From: Ancylostoma caninum
Lineage: Eukaryota; Nematoda; Chromadorea; Rhabditida; Ancylostomatidae
NCBI GenBank assembly: GCA_037903475.1
Contig: JBAJFG010000621.1
Span: 2,108,001-2,172,000 of the forward strand
Direction of reading: 5' to 3'
Length of the DNA stretch: 64,000 nt
Position numbers and translations under genes: made by a program. Under the pieces are notes generated by a model. The model ran no database searches. It was not told the origin of the DNA and saw only the letters and a list, made by a program, of their open reading frames with translations. This document shows positions 13,348-25,718 of this stretch, in pieces (position 1 is the stretch's first letter; each line of letters opens with the position of its first letter).

Positions 13348-13462
13348 GATGCATCATTGGGATTACCCAGGGTAAACGTGTTGAAAACGTGTCGTGTCGA
13401 TAACGATAGGTGAATTTATGGGGTGCTATCGCCCTTACCCTAGGTAATCTCAATTGTGCATG
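13348..13462. mobile_element. Family C MITE, 115 bp
   Basis: The left end GATGCATCATTGGGATTACC is followed by CAGGGTAAACGTGTTGA. The right end reads TACCCTAGGTAATCTCAATT followed by GTGCAT, the inverted counterpart. Related ends occur at 11052, 19402-19764, 44100-44202 and 52999-53019, so this is a dispersed palindromic family. No clear target duplication is seen. Confidence 0.72.
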
Positions 13463-16400
13463 CGGCTCCTGTTTATGGTATTTCATATTGCTACTCTCTT
13501 GTGCGATCATTTTATCTAATTATGCCTTATGCCTTCATTTTAACTTCTGTGTAAAGGTAAATTTAGTACAAATAGGGAATCAGGCCGGCGTTTCTTCCTC
13601 TTTCACTTCTAAATTAGTGTTTTGCAATTTCTGGGTTATCATCTATGGCCTAGTTCGAAGTCTATGCTTCTCTAGTCTTCCTGAAAAATAAGGCCTTTAA
13701 CTCCTATTCTGATTGCTAATGCGCTTGATAGTGCAGCTTCAACGAATTTCGAAACCCATGATTGAAGGTTTCGTCTTTCTGGAAGTCATCAAACACGAGT
13801 CATGAACGAGGCGAGCACAAATGGTTTAGTAACAGAGAAGCACTTTGTATGACCTCGCAAGGAAAGTGGAGAAGGTGGGAGGAAAAACGATACGTTAAGC
13901 GAGCAGAAGGACAACAAGTAGAAGTGACGTAAGTGACTCGTTGTCCCATAGTGAACAACCGCTTGTCCAACTCGAAAGTGCGACTGAATTATCTGGGCCC
14001 GCACTACTTTCCTCCCTCTCCACACAGGTCATTAGTACACTTACGCGAGAGCGCTAGAACGAATCAAATTACTATTGAGGATGTGCTCGAGCCAAAGAAC
14101 AGAACACCAGATCTTTCCTGGAAATTTAGGACAGATATAGCTCAGTGTAATCGGGCTACACAGCGCAATGAATCTGCAGTAGTGAGAAAATCATCGAGCA
14201 AAAGAAGATGGTAGAACTCCTGTAGGGCAGATACTAGGTATCCTAGGAAGTATGAGGAGAAAAAAGTGATGGATTAAGAGAACAAAGCAGGGAAAACACT
14301 GTAGGACGTCATGACATGCAAAAAATCTAGATAAGATAGGTCGCTAAGCAGAAATTAGTTGCATTTTCAGAGAAAAATATTTAATGTCCCCTAAGAGATC
14401 ATCGATGAACATACTCAAATATCAAACAAGGATAAGGAAGTTCATCGTGGAAGCTCCATTATTTTGGTTTATTTGCTAGCGCTCCATGGCCTTTTCATGT
14501 TAGAAAAAAAATAGCGCTTACCTTTGCAGTATTAACATCAACAAGCACGCTTACCCATTCTCTATAAAAAAAAATGAGGGCTATGATTTCGAAAAGATCT
14601 GACCATCCAATACACCAAAGGATAGAAGAAACGATTATTGAAAATCGAAGGAAGGGCGTCAATGCAACGATGCTTTTCGTTTCTTTGTTTACTTATCGAT
14701 GAAATTGTAACAGGAACAGAATGCCACAGAATGCCTTTAGGAAAGGTAAAGAAATGAGATAATTTGCGGAAAATAGCAATGATACTGAAAGACTTTGATG
14801 GTCTCCATATTCACTTTTGAATTGGTTTCTTCGGTGTAAAACAAGTTCGCTCCAGCAATTTCTGTATCGAGCAGCTCTGAATTGGTTTGACAGCTTCTGA
14901 ATGGTCGGCAAAATTCGTCGAATCAGAGCATGAAAGATCAGAGAAAAAGCTTTCCTACCTCCGACGGAGACCAGAAGGTTGTTCTGGTGTTCCAGCCATC
15001 GTCGCTTCGATGAAGACGTGCCTTGCCCTTCAGTTTCATGAATGCTACGTATGTAATCTGACGAGGCTTCTGCTAGACTGCACTACGAAGGCTGCACTGC
15101 TTCTGCTGCTGCTTCCTTTTGTTCGCTCTTAGAAGATATTTGCTAATGCTCTGTGCATTGTTCTCGTGGCAGTAGAGATGCTTTTGTTATCGATTCGTGT
15201 TCCAGTGATAAAGCAAGGAGCAAGACGTGCTGCTGAGTCAAACAAATGAGCTCATAGATTTGAAATCTTTACCTAACACCTGACTTCCTGTATTGTGCCC
15301 ATGGTTGACCATGCCACTTTCCTATATCTTTCAACCTCAAAAGTCAGGTCTTTGGGATAGCAAGGAGCTGTATGCAAACATTACTGAGCCTAGCAGTCTT
15401 TTTCAGCCATAACTCCTTATGTAGTAGTGCCAGAAGCTTTTGGAAGCAAAGGCATCTCAGCACTTATCCCGGCATTAAACACCAGCTAACGGTCTAGATA
15501 AGGTAGGAATCGTTTCTTTGGAGTCGTTTTTTCCGGTTGTGCAAAAGGTTATTGTTATTCACAAAACCACTCGTGTTATGGATTCTAGCTCCTCCTCCCT
15601 CCGTCATGTTTAAGTGGTTATTAAGATCCTCGCAGTAAGGTAGGAGAAATCAATTCATACCGTTCGTTTTGGCTAGGAAGAGAAGAAGGAATGTCCAGAT
15701 TTTCTGGATTGTCTTCCTAGATGCTATAAACTAAAAATTTTTAGAAAACGCTGTACAATGAACCTTTAGAAATTATCCGTTGTCCTGTAATTTTTTGGCT
15801 GCTCCGTAACCCGGGCCGTTATCAGGGTCTTAGAAAATCTCATATCTGCTCCTTCCTGTTGCACTGCTTTCGCCGCCGGTGAGATGAACTCATGATCTCC
15901 AGTGAGCTAACAGGTATAAAAGATAGAAAGGTGTAAGGTATGGTATAGAGAACTCTCCCGCTTATGCACGTCCTACCCAGCAACCTGTATGATCTCGCAA
16001 AAAATCATCAAGAAAAATGTTAACACTTTCATTACCAACAAATTTTATATCTATGTATGAACATGGGAAATGATATTTAAACGCATTCCACACTACTCTA
16101 AAGTAGCACCTTAACGTTTTGAGCTTATTAATGTTTTGTTAAATTGTTAAATTAAATGTTAAATTTAAAAAAACGACCATTGTGGTTATTATGATTTTTT
16201 TCAAAGATTTATCCTCGGAGGCACCACGGACAATAGTGCATACAAGTGCAAAAACTTTGAAAGCTTCTCCAATGAGAAGCATGATCATCACGAGGTTTCT
16301 AATCTCATGAAAAAGATCAAGAGAATCCCGTTCATCAAAAATGTCCTCGTAAATTAAGAAGCCCTTCTCATCGGAACAATCTCCAATGAATAGCAATGAT

Positions 16401-18034
16401 TTCTCGCGAAGTAAGTTTTTTTTCTCGATTGAGGGGTAATGCAATCTATAATCTTTTACCTACTTACTTTTGTTCCAACACCTCTACTATCAAGGTTTTC
16501 TCACAAGCGACATTTGAACAACCACAGGATCTTGAACTCATTGCGGAAAAAAATAAGTACATTTTTATTGCTGTGTCCGATACTCGAATTACAGGAAAAG
16601 GAGAGCTCGAGCTATGCAATGGGTTCTCGCTTCGCGACAGAGGCAGCAATGGGGGGAACTTTTTACTGTGATGAATTCTCTTCTGTACCACTTAACGTCG
16701 TCCATCAAACTAGATCGTCGATTCGTGTAGAAAATCGATGGCTGTGCAAGAAATCTGACGGTCTTTCCATGAAGGATTGCGACTTATGTCGTGTTGACGT
16801 GCTCAAGAGTGTTTGAAAATTGAAAAAGAAAAGAGAGAGTGCGGCCAAATCAATTTTTTTCCCTTAACTTTCACGGGAAACTAATTATGGTTCCGGCAAG
16901 AGTATTCAGGAAAATTGCATGTTAATGTCATAAAGATTGAAACGTTATGCGTACACACCAATTGTTACCCATTTCTTCAGAGGCTCACAGGAGACGTGGG
17001 CGAAAAATAACCTGATTGAGAGTTCGATGGAAAGGAATCCACGCAGAACATGAAAATAAATGTACCATTCAGAAGGTCCACCCATTCGAAATCGTTCTGC
17101 CTTCACTAAAAACATAGAGAGCGAGGTGGAATATAGCGTTTACCAGTTGCGCAGGTGGGCCCACAAGAAAACAAGGAGAACATGCCGAGAGGGGAAGGGA
17201 AGAACAGGCAGTTTCCGTCACGTTGGCACCGAACATCGAGCAATTAACCTCCACTACTTACGCATTCTGGTTGCTCTAGGATGCAGTTATGCCCATTATA
17301 AGGCGATTTGACATCAAAACAACGAGGCGGGTAAAAAGCCCCCACCCCCCCCCCCTCTTCGCAATAGCGAGAATGGTCTTGTATTTTTCCAAACTTGCAA
17401 TATAAAATATAAAAGAATTGTGCGTCATGTTTTCGTGAATTCTAATTAATATTTCTATTTGCTTTAAGTTATTTGCATCTGAAATAAATTTTTAAACCTT
17501 CTCATTTCTGAAATCTCTGCCACCAAGGACAACACCAATCGAGGGGAGAATGGCAGCAAATGGGGGGAGGGAGGTGCCTATACGGTTTGAAATAGACGCA
17601 TTGCACTGCTTAGACTGCCATTGTGTTGAACAATTATCAGAGAGAGAAGCTGAGAGCAAGAATGAGAGAGCAGAAATAAGGATGACCCAAAAGTCTTTGC
17701 TCGGCTTTCTTATGCTGCAAAAACTTCGCATAAAAAGCGACATTGTTCAGTGGCTGGTAATAAATACGAGGTTTCCATCAGTGAAGCCTACGTAAGTCCT
17801 GGCAGTACCTCTGAAAGGGCAACTGACATTCGTTGCAGATGTTTCAAAAATTCTATTAATAATAGAAGAAATTTTTCGAGAACATCAGTGAGCACCATCT
17901 CTGCAGATGGATTAGAATATTAATAAGTTCCGTGTCCTCTTTCTCGAACACTCCTTCCGAAAAACTGGACACGGACGGCAGGATGTACCTCTTTTAATAC
18001 CACTGACTCAGGATTATGCAGCAATACACGTACT
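13463..18034. other. Long non-coding stretch with weak exon-like pieces
   Basis: No gene model could be built. At 16410 a strong donor (GAA|GTAAGTTTT) follows a short ATG frame. A downstream frame, about 16495-16671, reads EQPQDLELIAEKNKYIF and continues to a stop, but the joining acceptor would be atypical. An eleven-C run lies at 17345-17355. The remainder shows nothing I can name. Confidence 0.3.
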
Positions 18035-18665
18035 GAGAACCCCAAAAAGAAGTCGTCGGCCCAGCTTTGCTCAAAAACAACTTGCAAGCAAGCTTTTAAC
18101 TTGCGAATCGTTGTCGACAAGTTTGACGTCATCATACCACCCAAAACCAAGTTGTCGACAAGTTTTCTGCCGACATCATGTCAATAAGGAAGAAAAAGAC
18201 AAGTCGTCGACCAGCTCTTCCAAAAACAACCTGTCAGCAGGCTTCTGGCCGGGCAAGTTGTCGGCAACCTTTTGGCGAACAACCTGTTGACGAGAAAGTC
18301 AACTTCAGGCACTCGCGTAGCGCAAGATGCAACCATTGAGGACATCAGGGAAGTGGCTACTAAGGTACATTTTCAGAAAAGGATTCGCTGTCAAGTGAAA
18401 GGAAGTTTCGCCGTTCCCCACAAGTCTTACTTTGGGCGATTTTTAGGAGCTGACAAGTTGTCACTAAAGGACGGGCGAGAACAAGTTGTCGACGTGTTCA
18501 TACCAGCACAACTTGTTGGCAAGGAAGGGTGAAAGCAAGTTGTCGACAAGCTTTTGGGCGGAGAGCTCCTCGTCAAGAAAGTAGGAAAACAAGTTGCCGA
18601 CAAGCTTCTGAGTGAGCAAGTTTCAGATGTGATCAGAAACTTGCTCGCCAAATGCTTGTCCACAA
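18035..18665. repeat. Degenerate dispersed repeat of CAAGTTGTCGACAAG
   Basis: The palindrome-like core CTTGTCGACAAG/CAAGTTGTCGACAAG recurs irregularly every 35-60 bases, for example near 18112, 18152, 18232, 18453, 18483, 18535 and 18592, usually followed by CTTTTGG- or CTTCTGG-like sequence. A perfect 11-bp hairpin, GAGCAAGTTTC (18614-18624) facing GAAACTTGCTC (18636-18646), lies at the right end. The 86-codon plus frame 18272-18532 sits inside the repeat and is probably not a gene. Confidence 0.7.
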
Positions 18666-19401
18666 GCTGTTTTCGGGATTCTAAGCACCAACCTATTCCA
18701 GCATCTACAGCATATTTAGAAAACAGATAGAAAAAAAGAAAAAAGAAAAACAGATGAATGAACAAACAAACAAATAGGCAAATAACTCATTCACTTCAGG
18801 GGCCGGCCAAGAATTGAACTACCGCGGCCCAAAAATTGAATCTTATGCCCGCAAGCATTTGTCAAAGTGACAGCAACGCAAGCCGCGAATTCCGAAGGGA
18901 AGCAGTGGCGATCTTCAGCGCGACCAACTTAAAGCGAGTAGTGTTTTTCGCGCGGCCAGCTCAAGAGTGATTGAATTTTGGACTGCGCCGACGTGGGCCA
19001 AAGATGCCCGCGTCGGGCGCCTACAACGGCCCTCGACGAAGGTGAATTTGATGAAGTGGCACGCGACGCTGTTTCCTGGCACTTGCTCTGATGCCACACG
19101 TTTTTCTTCCCATAAGCACATTTAGTAAATGAACTGCTGTTCGTATGGAGTTTGTTTAGTTGGTTTTTAGACAACATAACTACTTCGAAGAGGATATTCG
19201 AAGTCATAAGCACCACAAAAAAGAAAGAAGATCCGATGGCTAAGAAAAAGCGACACTAGCACCTTGCCCGTGCCCGGTAATGAGTTCGCGATTAATCCTG
19301 GGGAAGAAATGGATTGCAGGCAAATTCAGGGAGCTAGTGGTGCAATGATCAATCCATCTTACCCAAAACCTTACCAAAACCTCATTTCATTTTGAGGGAT
19401 C
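18666..19401. other. Non-coding stretch
   Basis: No gene supported. Two minus frames at 18915-19216 overlap in different registers. Bases 18800-18890 contain two loosely tRNA B-box-like AATTGAA blocks, but no matching A box. Confidence 0.35.
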
Positions 19402-19764
19402 GTGCATCGCTCAGATTACCCAGGTTAAGAGCGTTGAAATCGTAACTACTTAGCCATTGTTATCGACGGTGTCGATACGTTTACTCAGGGTAATTTCAGT
19501 TACGAATCAGGATGCTGAGATTTACCCATACAAAACAACTAGCTTGAAAGTTACCTATCCTCTTAAACTTAGCGCAAAAGTTACTGAAGAACTGCTTCAG
19601 CGCCGGGATGCAACATTAGAAGGCTGCGTAATCTCATACCCATCGACAGCAATCGAGTGCAGACAACTTGATTTATGGGTAAATATGTATGTTGATGGGT
19701 GCCAGGTAAAGAGTGAATTTGGCTTCACCTACACTTTCAGCTCAGGTAATCTCGATGATGCATT
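19402..19764. mobile_element. Family C element, 363 bp, longest copy
   Basis: The left end reads GTGCATCGCTCAGATTACCC and the right end CTCAGGTAATCTCGATGATG then CATTG, an inverted pair matching the family C ends. A further internal end (TTTACTCAGGGTAATTTCAG at about 19480-19499) suggests a compound or nested copy. A 117-codon plus frame (19457-19810) overlaps nearly all of it and reads through the right terminus as SGNLDDALQQL. The copy at 44175 reads GNLNDALEHL across the same terminus, so this peptide similarity comes from the repeat. Confidence 0.6.
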
Positions 19765-19869
19765 GCAGCAGCTCTCACAATCCATTGGTGGGAGGGTCGC
19801 CAATCTCTAAAAAGATTGATTATTCATGGAATTACTTTATAAAGAAATAGACAAAAACATGGTATGAAC

Positions 19870-20057
19870 TTACTTTTCATTTCTTTTTTATTTTCGTTAT
19901 TATTTTTAGAATCTTTACTACTAATCATTTAATATTAAAATTGATATTTTCAGTAATTCTATTATTCCATTTGGGTCCACGGAGAGGCAGAGTTGTCACT
20001 TTTTTCCCACGCTCCCCCCCCCCCCTGACTAGCAACTCCTGCGTCCAGCACTGTCAC
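19870..20057 (-). repeat. Family D repeat (GC-rich end, AT-rich body), copy 1
   Basis: Read on the minus strand it starts CAGTGCTGGACGCAGG, passes through a run of twelve G (20014-20025), GCGTGGGAAAAAAGTG and GGACC, then becomes an AT-rich tail. The same order is seen at 44345-44560 and 54700-54887, and the start alone at 61286. The CAGTGGCGGA-like terminus resembles ends of some hAT-type elements (established knowledge), but no 8-bp duplication was found. Confidence 0.6.
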
Positions 20058-23000
20058 GTAGCTATTATATGGTATCTTGACGCTTCGTATTACTTATGAG
20101 AGCTCCCTGCAGCTAATCCACAAAGAGGGGCAGGAAGCAGAGCCTTTACCATGGTTGCTCTGAAGTACACAGCCTTTTTGCCGAAGACTCCAAGACATGG
20201 AAGAACATGTGCCTCTCCATTCAATTAGATTCGTGCTACATAATAGGAGGGTCAATAAAAAAGAAGTAATTTTCGTTTTTCGAAGGCATCTGCCTACGAC
20301 AACCCGCTGAATTTCCATTTTTGGTTATTCAGTTCATTGAGATAATTTCCGAGACTCTCTATTTTGAACGATTGAAAAACTTCAACAATTGGAGAGCCCG
20401 CACGAGTTCAATGGAATCTCCAGAGCAGACCCATATTCGCTAAAAATTCGAGGGAGAGGGATGATCAGTAAGAAAGATTGAATGATTCCCTTTCGGACAT
20501 ATCCGTCCGATTTCTTAAGTAGTGAATTAAATCCGTCTATAGGAAATCGGAGTGACTGAGTTAAAGGCAGCATTCACGACGGGAAATGTTTTCTAGCATT
20601 TGTGCTTATTTTAAAGGTGGGATGTAACTGCAAAAGGAATCCATATCCTGCAATTACTCGAGTAATAAAACTCGTCCGCATGTACAAATGCGCCCGCCAT
20701 GCTCAACCCCGCCTCATTCTCTCTGGTCGTGTGCGACTTGTTTCTCAGCTGCTACGGGGTCGATCAAGATCTTCCTATGGCGATGATCCTTGCCGCACCT
20801 CGGCGGCCGCACCCATCTCAGACGATAGATCTCGTACAAATGGGCATGTATTGGCAAAATACAACATAGTATTTCTCGCAAACGTTGCCTTTTTTGATGG
20901 TCTTTCCTCTTCTATGGGCAAAGAGTAGCCTTCAGAGTACAATTTCATGAAAAAATCGACGACGTTTTTTCATCGTGAGTGCTGTCTTTAAGGGCAATTT
21001 ATACTGCAGGGTGCGCACAACTTATTGTCGCATGATTTTTTCAAGTGCCAATCAGCGGCGATTGAGCGAATTCACAAGTCATATGAGTACGTTTGCTGGA
21101 GCAATTCCTACCGTAAAGCAATTTTGCCGAGGGGACCTTAATTCTGTTGTGTAAAGACGCAGCTCAGACGCACGCGTTTACATCCTTGTGGTAGGTGCAC
21201 GTTCTTTTGATTTAGGCTACACATGCCGCACTTAGCGGTCTCAATTCAAGGGGATGCGTGCGTCTGACGTACGCATATACCAGTATAAATTGCCACATGG
21301 TTTAGAGAGCACATGCTTCATTAACTGTTTGGACAGGTCAGAACAGAACGGACGCGGATCCGACGCACCCATACGGACATATATGTACAGAAAACTGGTG
21401 GATCGGACAGGAATGAGGAAAGAAGTCACGATTGAAACTTGTAGATGCACAGACAATCAGAGCGCCATGTTACATGTGGTGTACCACGTGCTGCGGTATG
21501 TAAATACTATGGTTTCTTGCAGAAATTGACTAGAAATTAAATAAATTCAAGCTGGAAGAAGGGGCAAAACTTTCTTATAGGTTAACACATTGTGAACCGA
21601 GCACATTTTCGCATGGCGTTCGTGAGTGATCTCGCACCACCTGACCACAGGAGAACGTTTTATGGATATGAAGAGCACATTTCGCGTGATGTGCATCACG
21701 TTGTCCGCAATGTGTCAATCCATCTCAAAGAAAAAAATAGAGCAAATATCGTATTTAGAAAGTGTGCTGACGCCTGAGAAAACCTTATGTGATTCACAGA
21801 ATACATACCCTTTTGTAGTTCTTCCGAAAATCCATGTAATCAACAAAACCACTCCCAGTGCCGGTAAATCTTTTCACTGGATCCAATTATGGGTGGTTCC
21901 GCGTTACGCGTAGCATGGAATTTCTTGAAAGCACTAAAATCTGGTTAAAGGAATTCGCGCATTTTCCTCCTAACCATGTGAGGGTTGCGTGCTAAGTACA
22001 TTTCTAGCTAGTAGAACAAAGGCATTGTCAAGACAAACCACCAGAACGAGCTTCCGGGTAATAATCCGAAGAGTGCAGAGGGAAGAGCACAAAGGCGCCG
22101 ACACGACATAAAGTGCTGAGTTGAGCTGTTGGTGAAGAATTGGATGAAATGTGAGCAGGTGTTCCGAAAGACGCGCCCGAGTATCGAGCACCGGACTCAG
22201 GTACGAGTGACGAGTCGCTCCAGTGGCCCGTACTCGCGCCCATTGTGGACGTAACCCATCACATAACCAAACGACTGGCCCACCTAGACGCTAGTGTGTC
22301 GATACGAGCGTGTATGAGCTCGTATAAATCACCCGAAATTTCGTTGTTTCGTCATAAATTATGGCAGAGCGTAGATGAGTTAGCGATAAAGCATCCAAGC
22401 AGCCGCAAGGAAGGATAAAGGATTTGGAGAACGAATTCCAGCAGCAATATGGCAAAACGAATTGAAGACGAATCTGCAGGGAATTTGCTCGTCTTCCACC
22501 AGGTCTGTTCGCCTCCTGAAATATGGGCCTCATTTGATCGTTCATTACACGTGCGAAGGATTTATTGTTCAATATATATTGCGCGATTGCACGATTTCTA
22601 TACAAAAACGAATGAGGAGCAAATTTCTGCATGAAGATGGGTTATAGATCAATATCGGAAGCAGTTGTGGAAATCGCGTTAACCATAGATTGTTCCTGGA
22701 TGTAGCTCACAGCTTTTCATGGGATTCATGAGCACTCATTTGGGAATCAAGTGGAACTACAGCATTCCGCCATCTTTTTCATCCCTTGTACGATTCCATA
22801 GACGGCTAGAGCTCAGGATAAGCTCAGGATCAGTGAAAGGCTGTTTGGTCCAAGCAAAGCTAATGGGATCCCCAATGGACGGCAGGGAACCGTTCCCATT
22901 GCAGGGATTCAATGACGCCATGAGCTGGTTCTCGTCTTCCAATTAATTGACTAAACCATCAGAAGCCGAGCTTATCCATTTTCTGATGCTTCTACCGTCA

Positions 23001-23135
23001 GTGTCCGAGGAAAAACATATTTCGGCATATACGATAGCAGTCCTATGCCCTCCATAACAGGACAGAAATCAGGAGAGAAAAATAGAAAGTGATTTTCCCA
23101 ACATATTTCTGGATTTCACATGGTGGATGGGCTTT
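20058..23135. other. Non-coding stretch; possible isolated Tc1/mariner terminus near 21012
   Basis: No gene supported. At about 21007-21050 the sequence TACTGCAGGGTGCGCACAAC and its continuation resembles a Tc1/mariner-type terminal repeat, but no opposite end is present. A 12-bp inverted pair (TCAGACGCACGC at about 21170, GCGTGCGTCTGA at about 21257) lies nearby. The minus frame 22757-22942 and the plus frame 22719-22946 overlap and neither is supported. Confidence 0.3.
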
Positions 23136-23314
23136 TTACTGCCTACTTATGTCAGCGAAATCTGCTCCTTGACTCTTTGAAAAGTTGAAGGTCCAACGTT
23201 CGGAAGTCCAATTCCAACTTTCTGCGGAAATACAACAGAAAAACATTTGGACATTTCCTTACCTTGAAAAGTGAGGAGGAAACTACTCAAAAATGATCTC
23301 AGAATCCTCTCCAT
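23136..23314 (-). CDS. Tentative two-exon small gene, possible secreted peptide
   Basis: On the minus strand an ATG at 23314 follows an acceptor-like GAAATTTCAG. Exon 1 (23263-23314) begins MERILRSFLSSFLLTFQ, which is hydrophobic enough to be a signal peptide, and ends at an excellent donor CAAG|GTAAGG. A 41-base intron ends TTTCCGCAG, and exon 2 (23136-23221) continues in phase with ESWNWTSERW to a TAA, giving about 45 residues. Short introns of this kind are normal in nematodes. Against it: very short product, no recognised family, and a competing plus-strand frame just downstream. More exons could follow if the final bases hold a donor. Confidence 0.2.
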
Positions 23315-23547
23315 GAAATTTTGCTGAAATTTCATAACAATGTGCAAAGAAAATGTGCCCTTGATATCCAGAACTCTTTAGTTGGTCACACAATTGCAGT
23401 TCAAAAAGAAAAGAGAGAAAAAAAAAGAAGAAGGAACTATCTTCTGAATTATGAACTGTCCACGTAAAGCTAGAAAGTTCATCAATCTATTGTGAGCAAG
23501 TAAATCAAATAAGAGTATTAGACTTCCTTTTCATTTCTTTTGCTCAG

Positions 23548-23723
23548 TTTACCAGAAAACAGGGAAAGATGTGTGGAATAACAGAGCTCAGTTGTGGGCT
23601 ATGATGGACAGTGATCGAAGAGCCACAAATTCGGCAAACTTCAGCCCAAAGGGCATTGAATTGGCTGGAAAACCGCTTTGGCAAGTACTGAATAAATGGA
23701 TTCAAAGAAATGTTATTGCATAA
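23548..23723 (+). CDS. Possible terminal exon, function unknown
   Basis: The acceptor TTTCTTTTGCTCAG ends at 23547. After two bases of a split codon the frame reads YQKTGKDVWNNRAQLW and continues for 57 codons to TAA at 23721-23723. Codon choice and residue mix look protein-like, with a basic and tryptophan-containing sequence and no low-complexity runs. I could not place an upstream exon with a phase-1 donor, and a minus frame over the same bases is also open. I recognise no domain. It could be a gene tail or chance. Confidence 0.2.
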
Positions 23724-24354
23724 TATCTAGAACAGGGAAATAATAGTATCCTGTAGGATCCGAAAATGTACATGGAACTAGCAACAATCGAAGGATTTCC
23801 CGGTGATTCCCGTCTATTAGTGGGAGATTGTCCTAAAGTTCATCCCCTCCCTTCCCTCCACAAGGAGACTCGCTGTACTGCCGATAAAAAGCCAATTGCT
23901 GAGGAAGAGAACGTAGGAATTGCTCTTTCCCCTTGAAAAGCTCCTAGAACCGGGAATTTCCGTCAATATCCTAGAAGTGGTCGCGAAGAAATGGCATGAT
24001 TTTCGCTGGATGCTGAGAATGAGCTCAATCTGAATTGACATTTCGCCACACGGGCACTTCCTCGTTAGGGATTTGCAGCGAATTTGACGTATGCAAATAC
24101 TGGAAATTTCTCGATTCTAAGCTATGCCCTAGTAGAAATTTGCTTTAACGGAGTGGGATACGGTGTTTCTATTCTACAATGTGACGATAATTATGGAGCC
24201 GTATTCCGATTCTAATTTCTTATGCAACATAATCCGCATTGCCTGATGCCTCTGATTGTTTTGACAATGAAATATAGGCACTCTAACATGATGGGGCTCA
24301 ACCGCATAGATTCAGAAATACACAAAAGTACAATGCAGAAACGTTGTTGCCTTA

Positions 24355-25060
24355 CTCAGACAAACCCTCGCTGGTCGCGCGCACCTGTTTGAGGTCTCCG
24401 CGAGAAGCGACCCTTGCTTCGCTTCTCGCGGAGCAGAAGGAAATAGTACAGTTTCGAAGACGCAGGTCGGTAAAGTCGCTCGCTTCTGCCGGAGCACAAC
24501 TTCGCTGGGCGCGGAGCAGACGAGGGACGATTTTCGAAGGACGCAGACGACGAAAGACGCTCGCTGGGCGTGCGCGAGAACATCGCTGGGCGCGCGCGAG
24601 AACACATCTTCACCAGCAAGAAATACGAAGCAACATCTGTGGGAGTCCGCCGGTCGGGGTGGCCGGCAGTTCCAGTTTTCGATGTCATAATGACAATATT
24701 TTTTTAACCGCTAACCTCATCCATTGAAGGGGAGATCGTAGCGGCCATTTTTGTAAAGGTGGTCATGCACCATCAGTACATCTATGTGTTGGACCTCTGT
24801 CGCTCAACGTTAAACACCTGGCCACCAGCCAGTATTGACCGGTTGTGACATCGTCGCTGGGCGCGCGCGCCGATCTCGCAAGGCGCGCGCGACAAACTCG
24901 CAAGGCGCGCGCTCTAAGTTCGCTGGGCGCGCGCTTCTATCCCGGTCGCTCGGCGCGCGCGACAAACTCGCTGGGCGCGCGCCCCAATCTCGCTTCTGCC
25001 GGGGCCTTACCTGCGCGCCCAGCGAGATTGTCGCGCGCGTCTAGCGAGGGTTTGTCTGAG
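24355..25060. mobile_element. CpG-rich TA-flanked transposable element, 706 bp
   Basis: Terminal inverted repeats CTCAGACAAACCCTCGCT are identical at both ends (18 of 18), and similarity continues into GCGCGCG-rich sequence. Each end is bordered by TA (24353-24354 and 25061-25062), consistent with a Tc1/mariner-type target duplication. The interior holds irregular repeats of about 24-27 bp with the core CTCGCTGGGCGCGCGC, mainly at 24480-24600 and 24845-25030. They are separated by about 240 bases of ordinary composition (24600-24840). No transposase. The ORFs in it (arginine/alanine-rich) are repeat artefacts on both strands. Confidence 0.85.
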
Positions 25061-25232
25061 TAATCATGAAAATATCACGTTGTAACATAAGGTGGTTTAG
25101 TGGTGAAATCACCGAGTTTCAGCCCAACAATTCATTCAGGGTGTACTAAAGTCCATAACTCGACCGAGGTCGTTCGAAATGGTGAACAATGCTTTCGATA
25201 ATGCCTGGAATGAGATTTCCCAGTAGTCCAAG

Positions 25233-25525
25233 ATAAAGGATAAAGTGTTCGACGTAATCAGTCCCGGTTTGTAGGATGGATGCGCCACGCATTCAACTCC
25301 ATCTGAGCGTCGTAGAAGCATTGAGTACGTATGTGTCCTATAGGATGAGTTGCGTGGGGCAGCTGATGCACCAAGTCAGTGCCAGTGCTTCAACCTCGCA
25401 GACCCCTTGGTAACAGTTTACCGACTCCGGAGGTATGAAAGGCTTGGTTGGAATCGGATGAGATCGAACCATCGGTCGTGGCGCGAGCGAGCAGCTGGTC
25501 TCTTACCACTGCTCTACACGCGTCC
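25233..25525 (-). repeat. tRNA-derived SINE-like repeat, copy 1
   Basis: Read on the minus strand it has an RNA polymerase III A-box-like GTAGAGCAGTGG (25506-25517) and a B-box GGTTCGATC (25462-25470), about 36 bases apart as in a tRNA gene. The sequence between and around does not fold as a functional cloverleaf. The body extends to AAAGGATAAA at the 3' side. A second copy lies at 41288-41563 in the same orientation. Blocks such as ACCAAGTCAGTGC, GAAAGGCTTGGTTGG-like and GGATGCGCCA-like are shared. Confidence 0.65.
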
Positions 25526-25718
25526 ATGATAGTCCAAGAAGCAGAGGCAAAAACTGTAGGCGACTTTTTGACGGGTAAATGGTGGCAAAAGGAACTCCCC
25601 CCTCTCCCTCCGCCCCCCTTGAGTGTCAACTCTTCCAGCTATCATATTCAAAAAAAAAAAAACAATGTAATGTATGTAATGTAATTCTACTACAATGCAG
25701 GATGAGCTTTCATCGCAG

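Noticed and set aside
18035..18665. CRISPR array
   Set aside because: Spacing and repeat sequence are irregular, repeats are palindromic cores without unique equal spacers, and the context is eukaryotic.
19457..19810. 117-codon plus ORF that looks protein-like
   Set aside because: It lies almost wholly inside a family C element. The peptide similarity to 44175 is due to the shared repeat terminus.
25462..25525. Functional tRNA gene
   Set aside because: Promoter boxes only. No complete cloverleaf, and the sequence is part of a repeated SINE-like unit.
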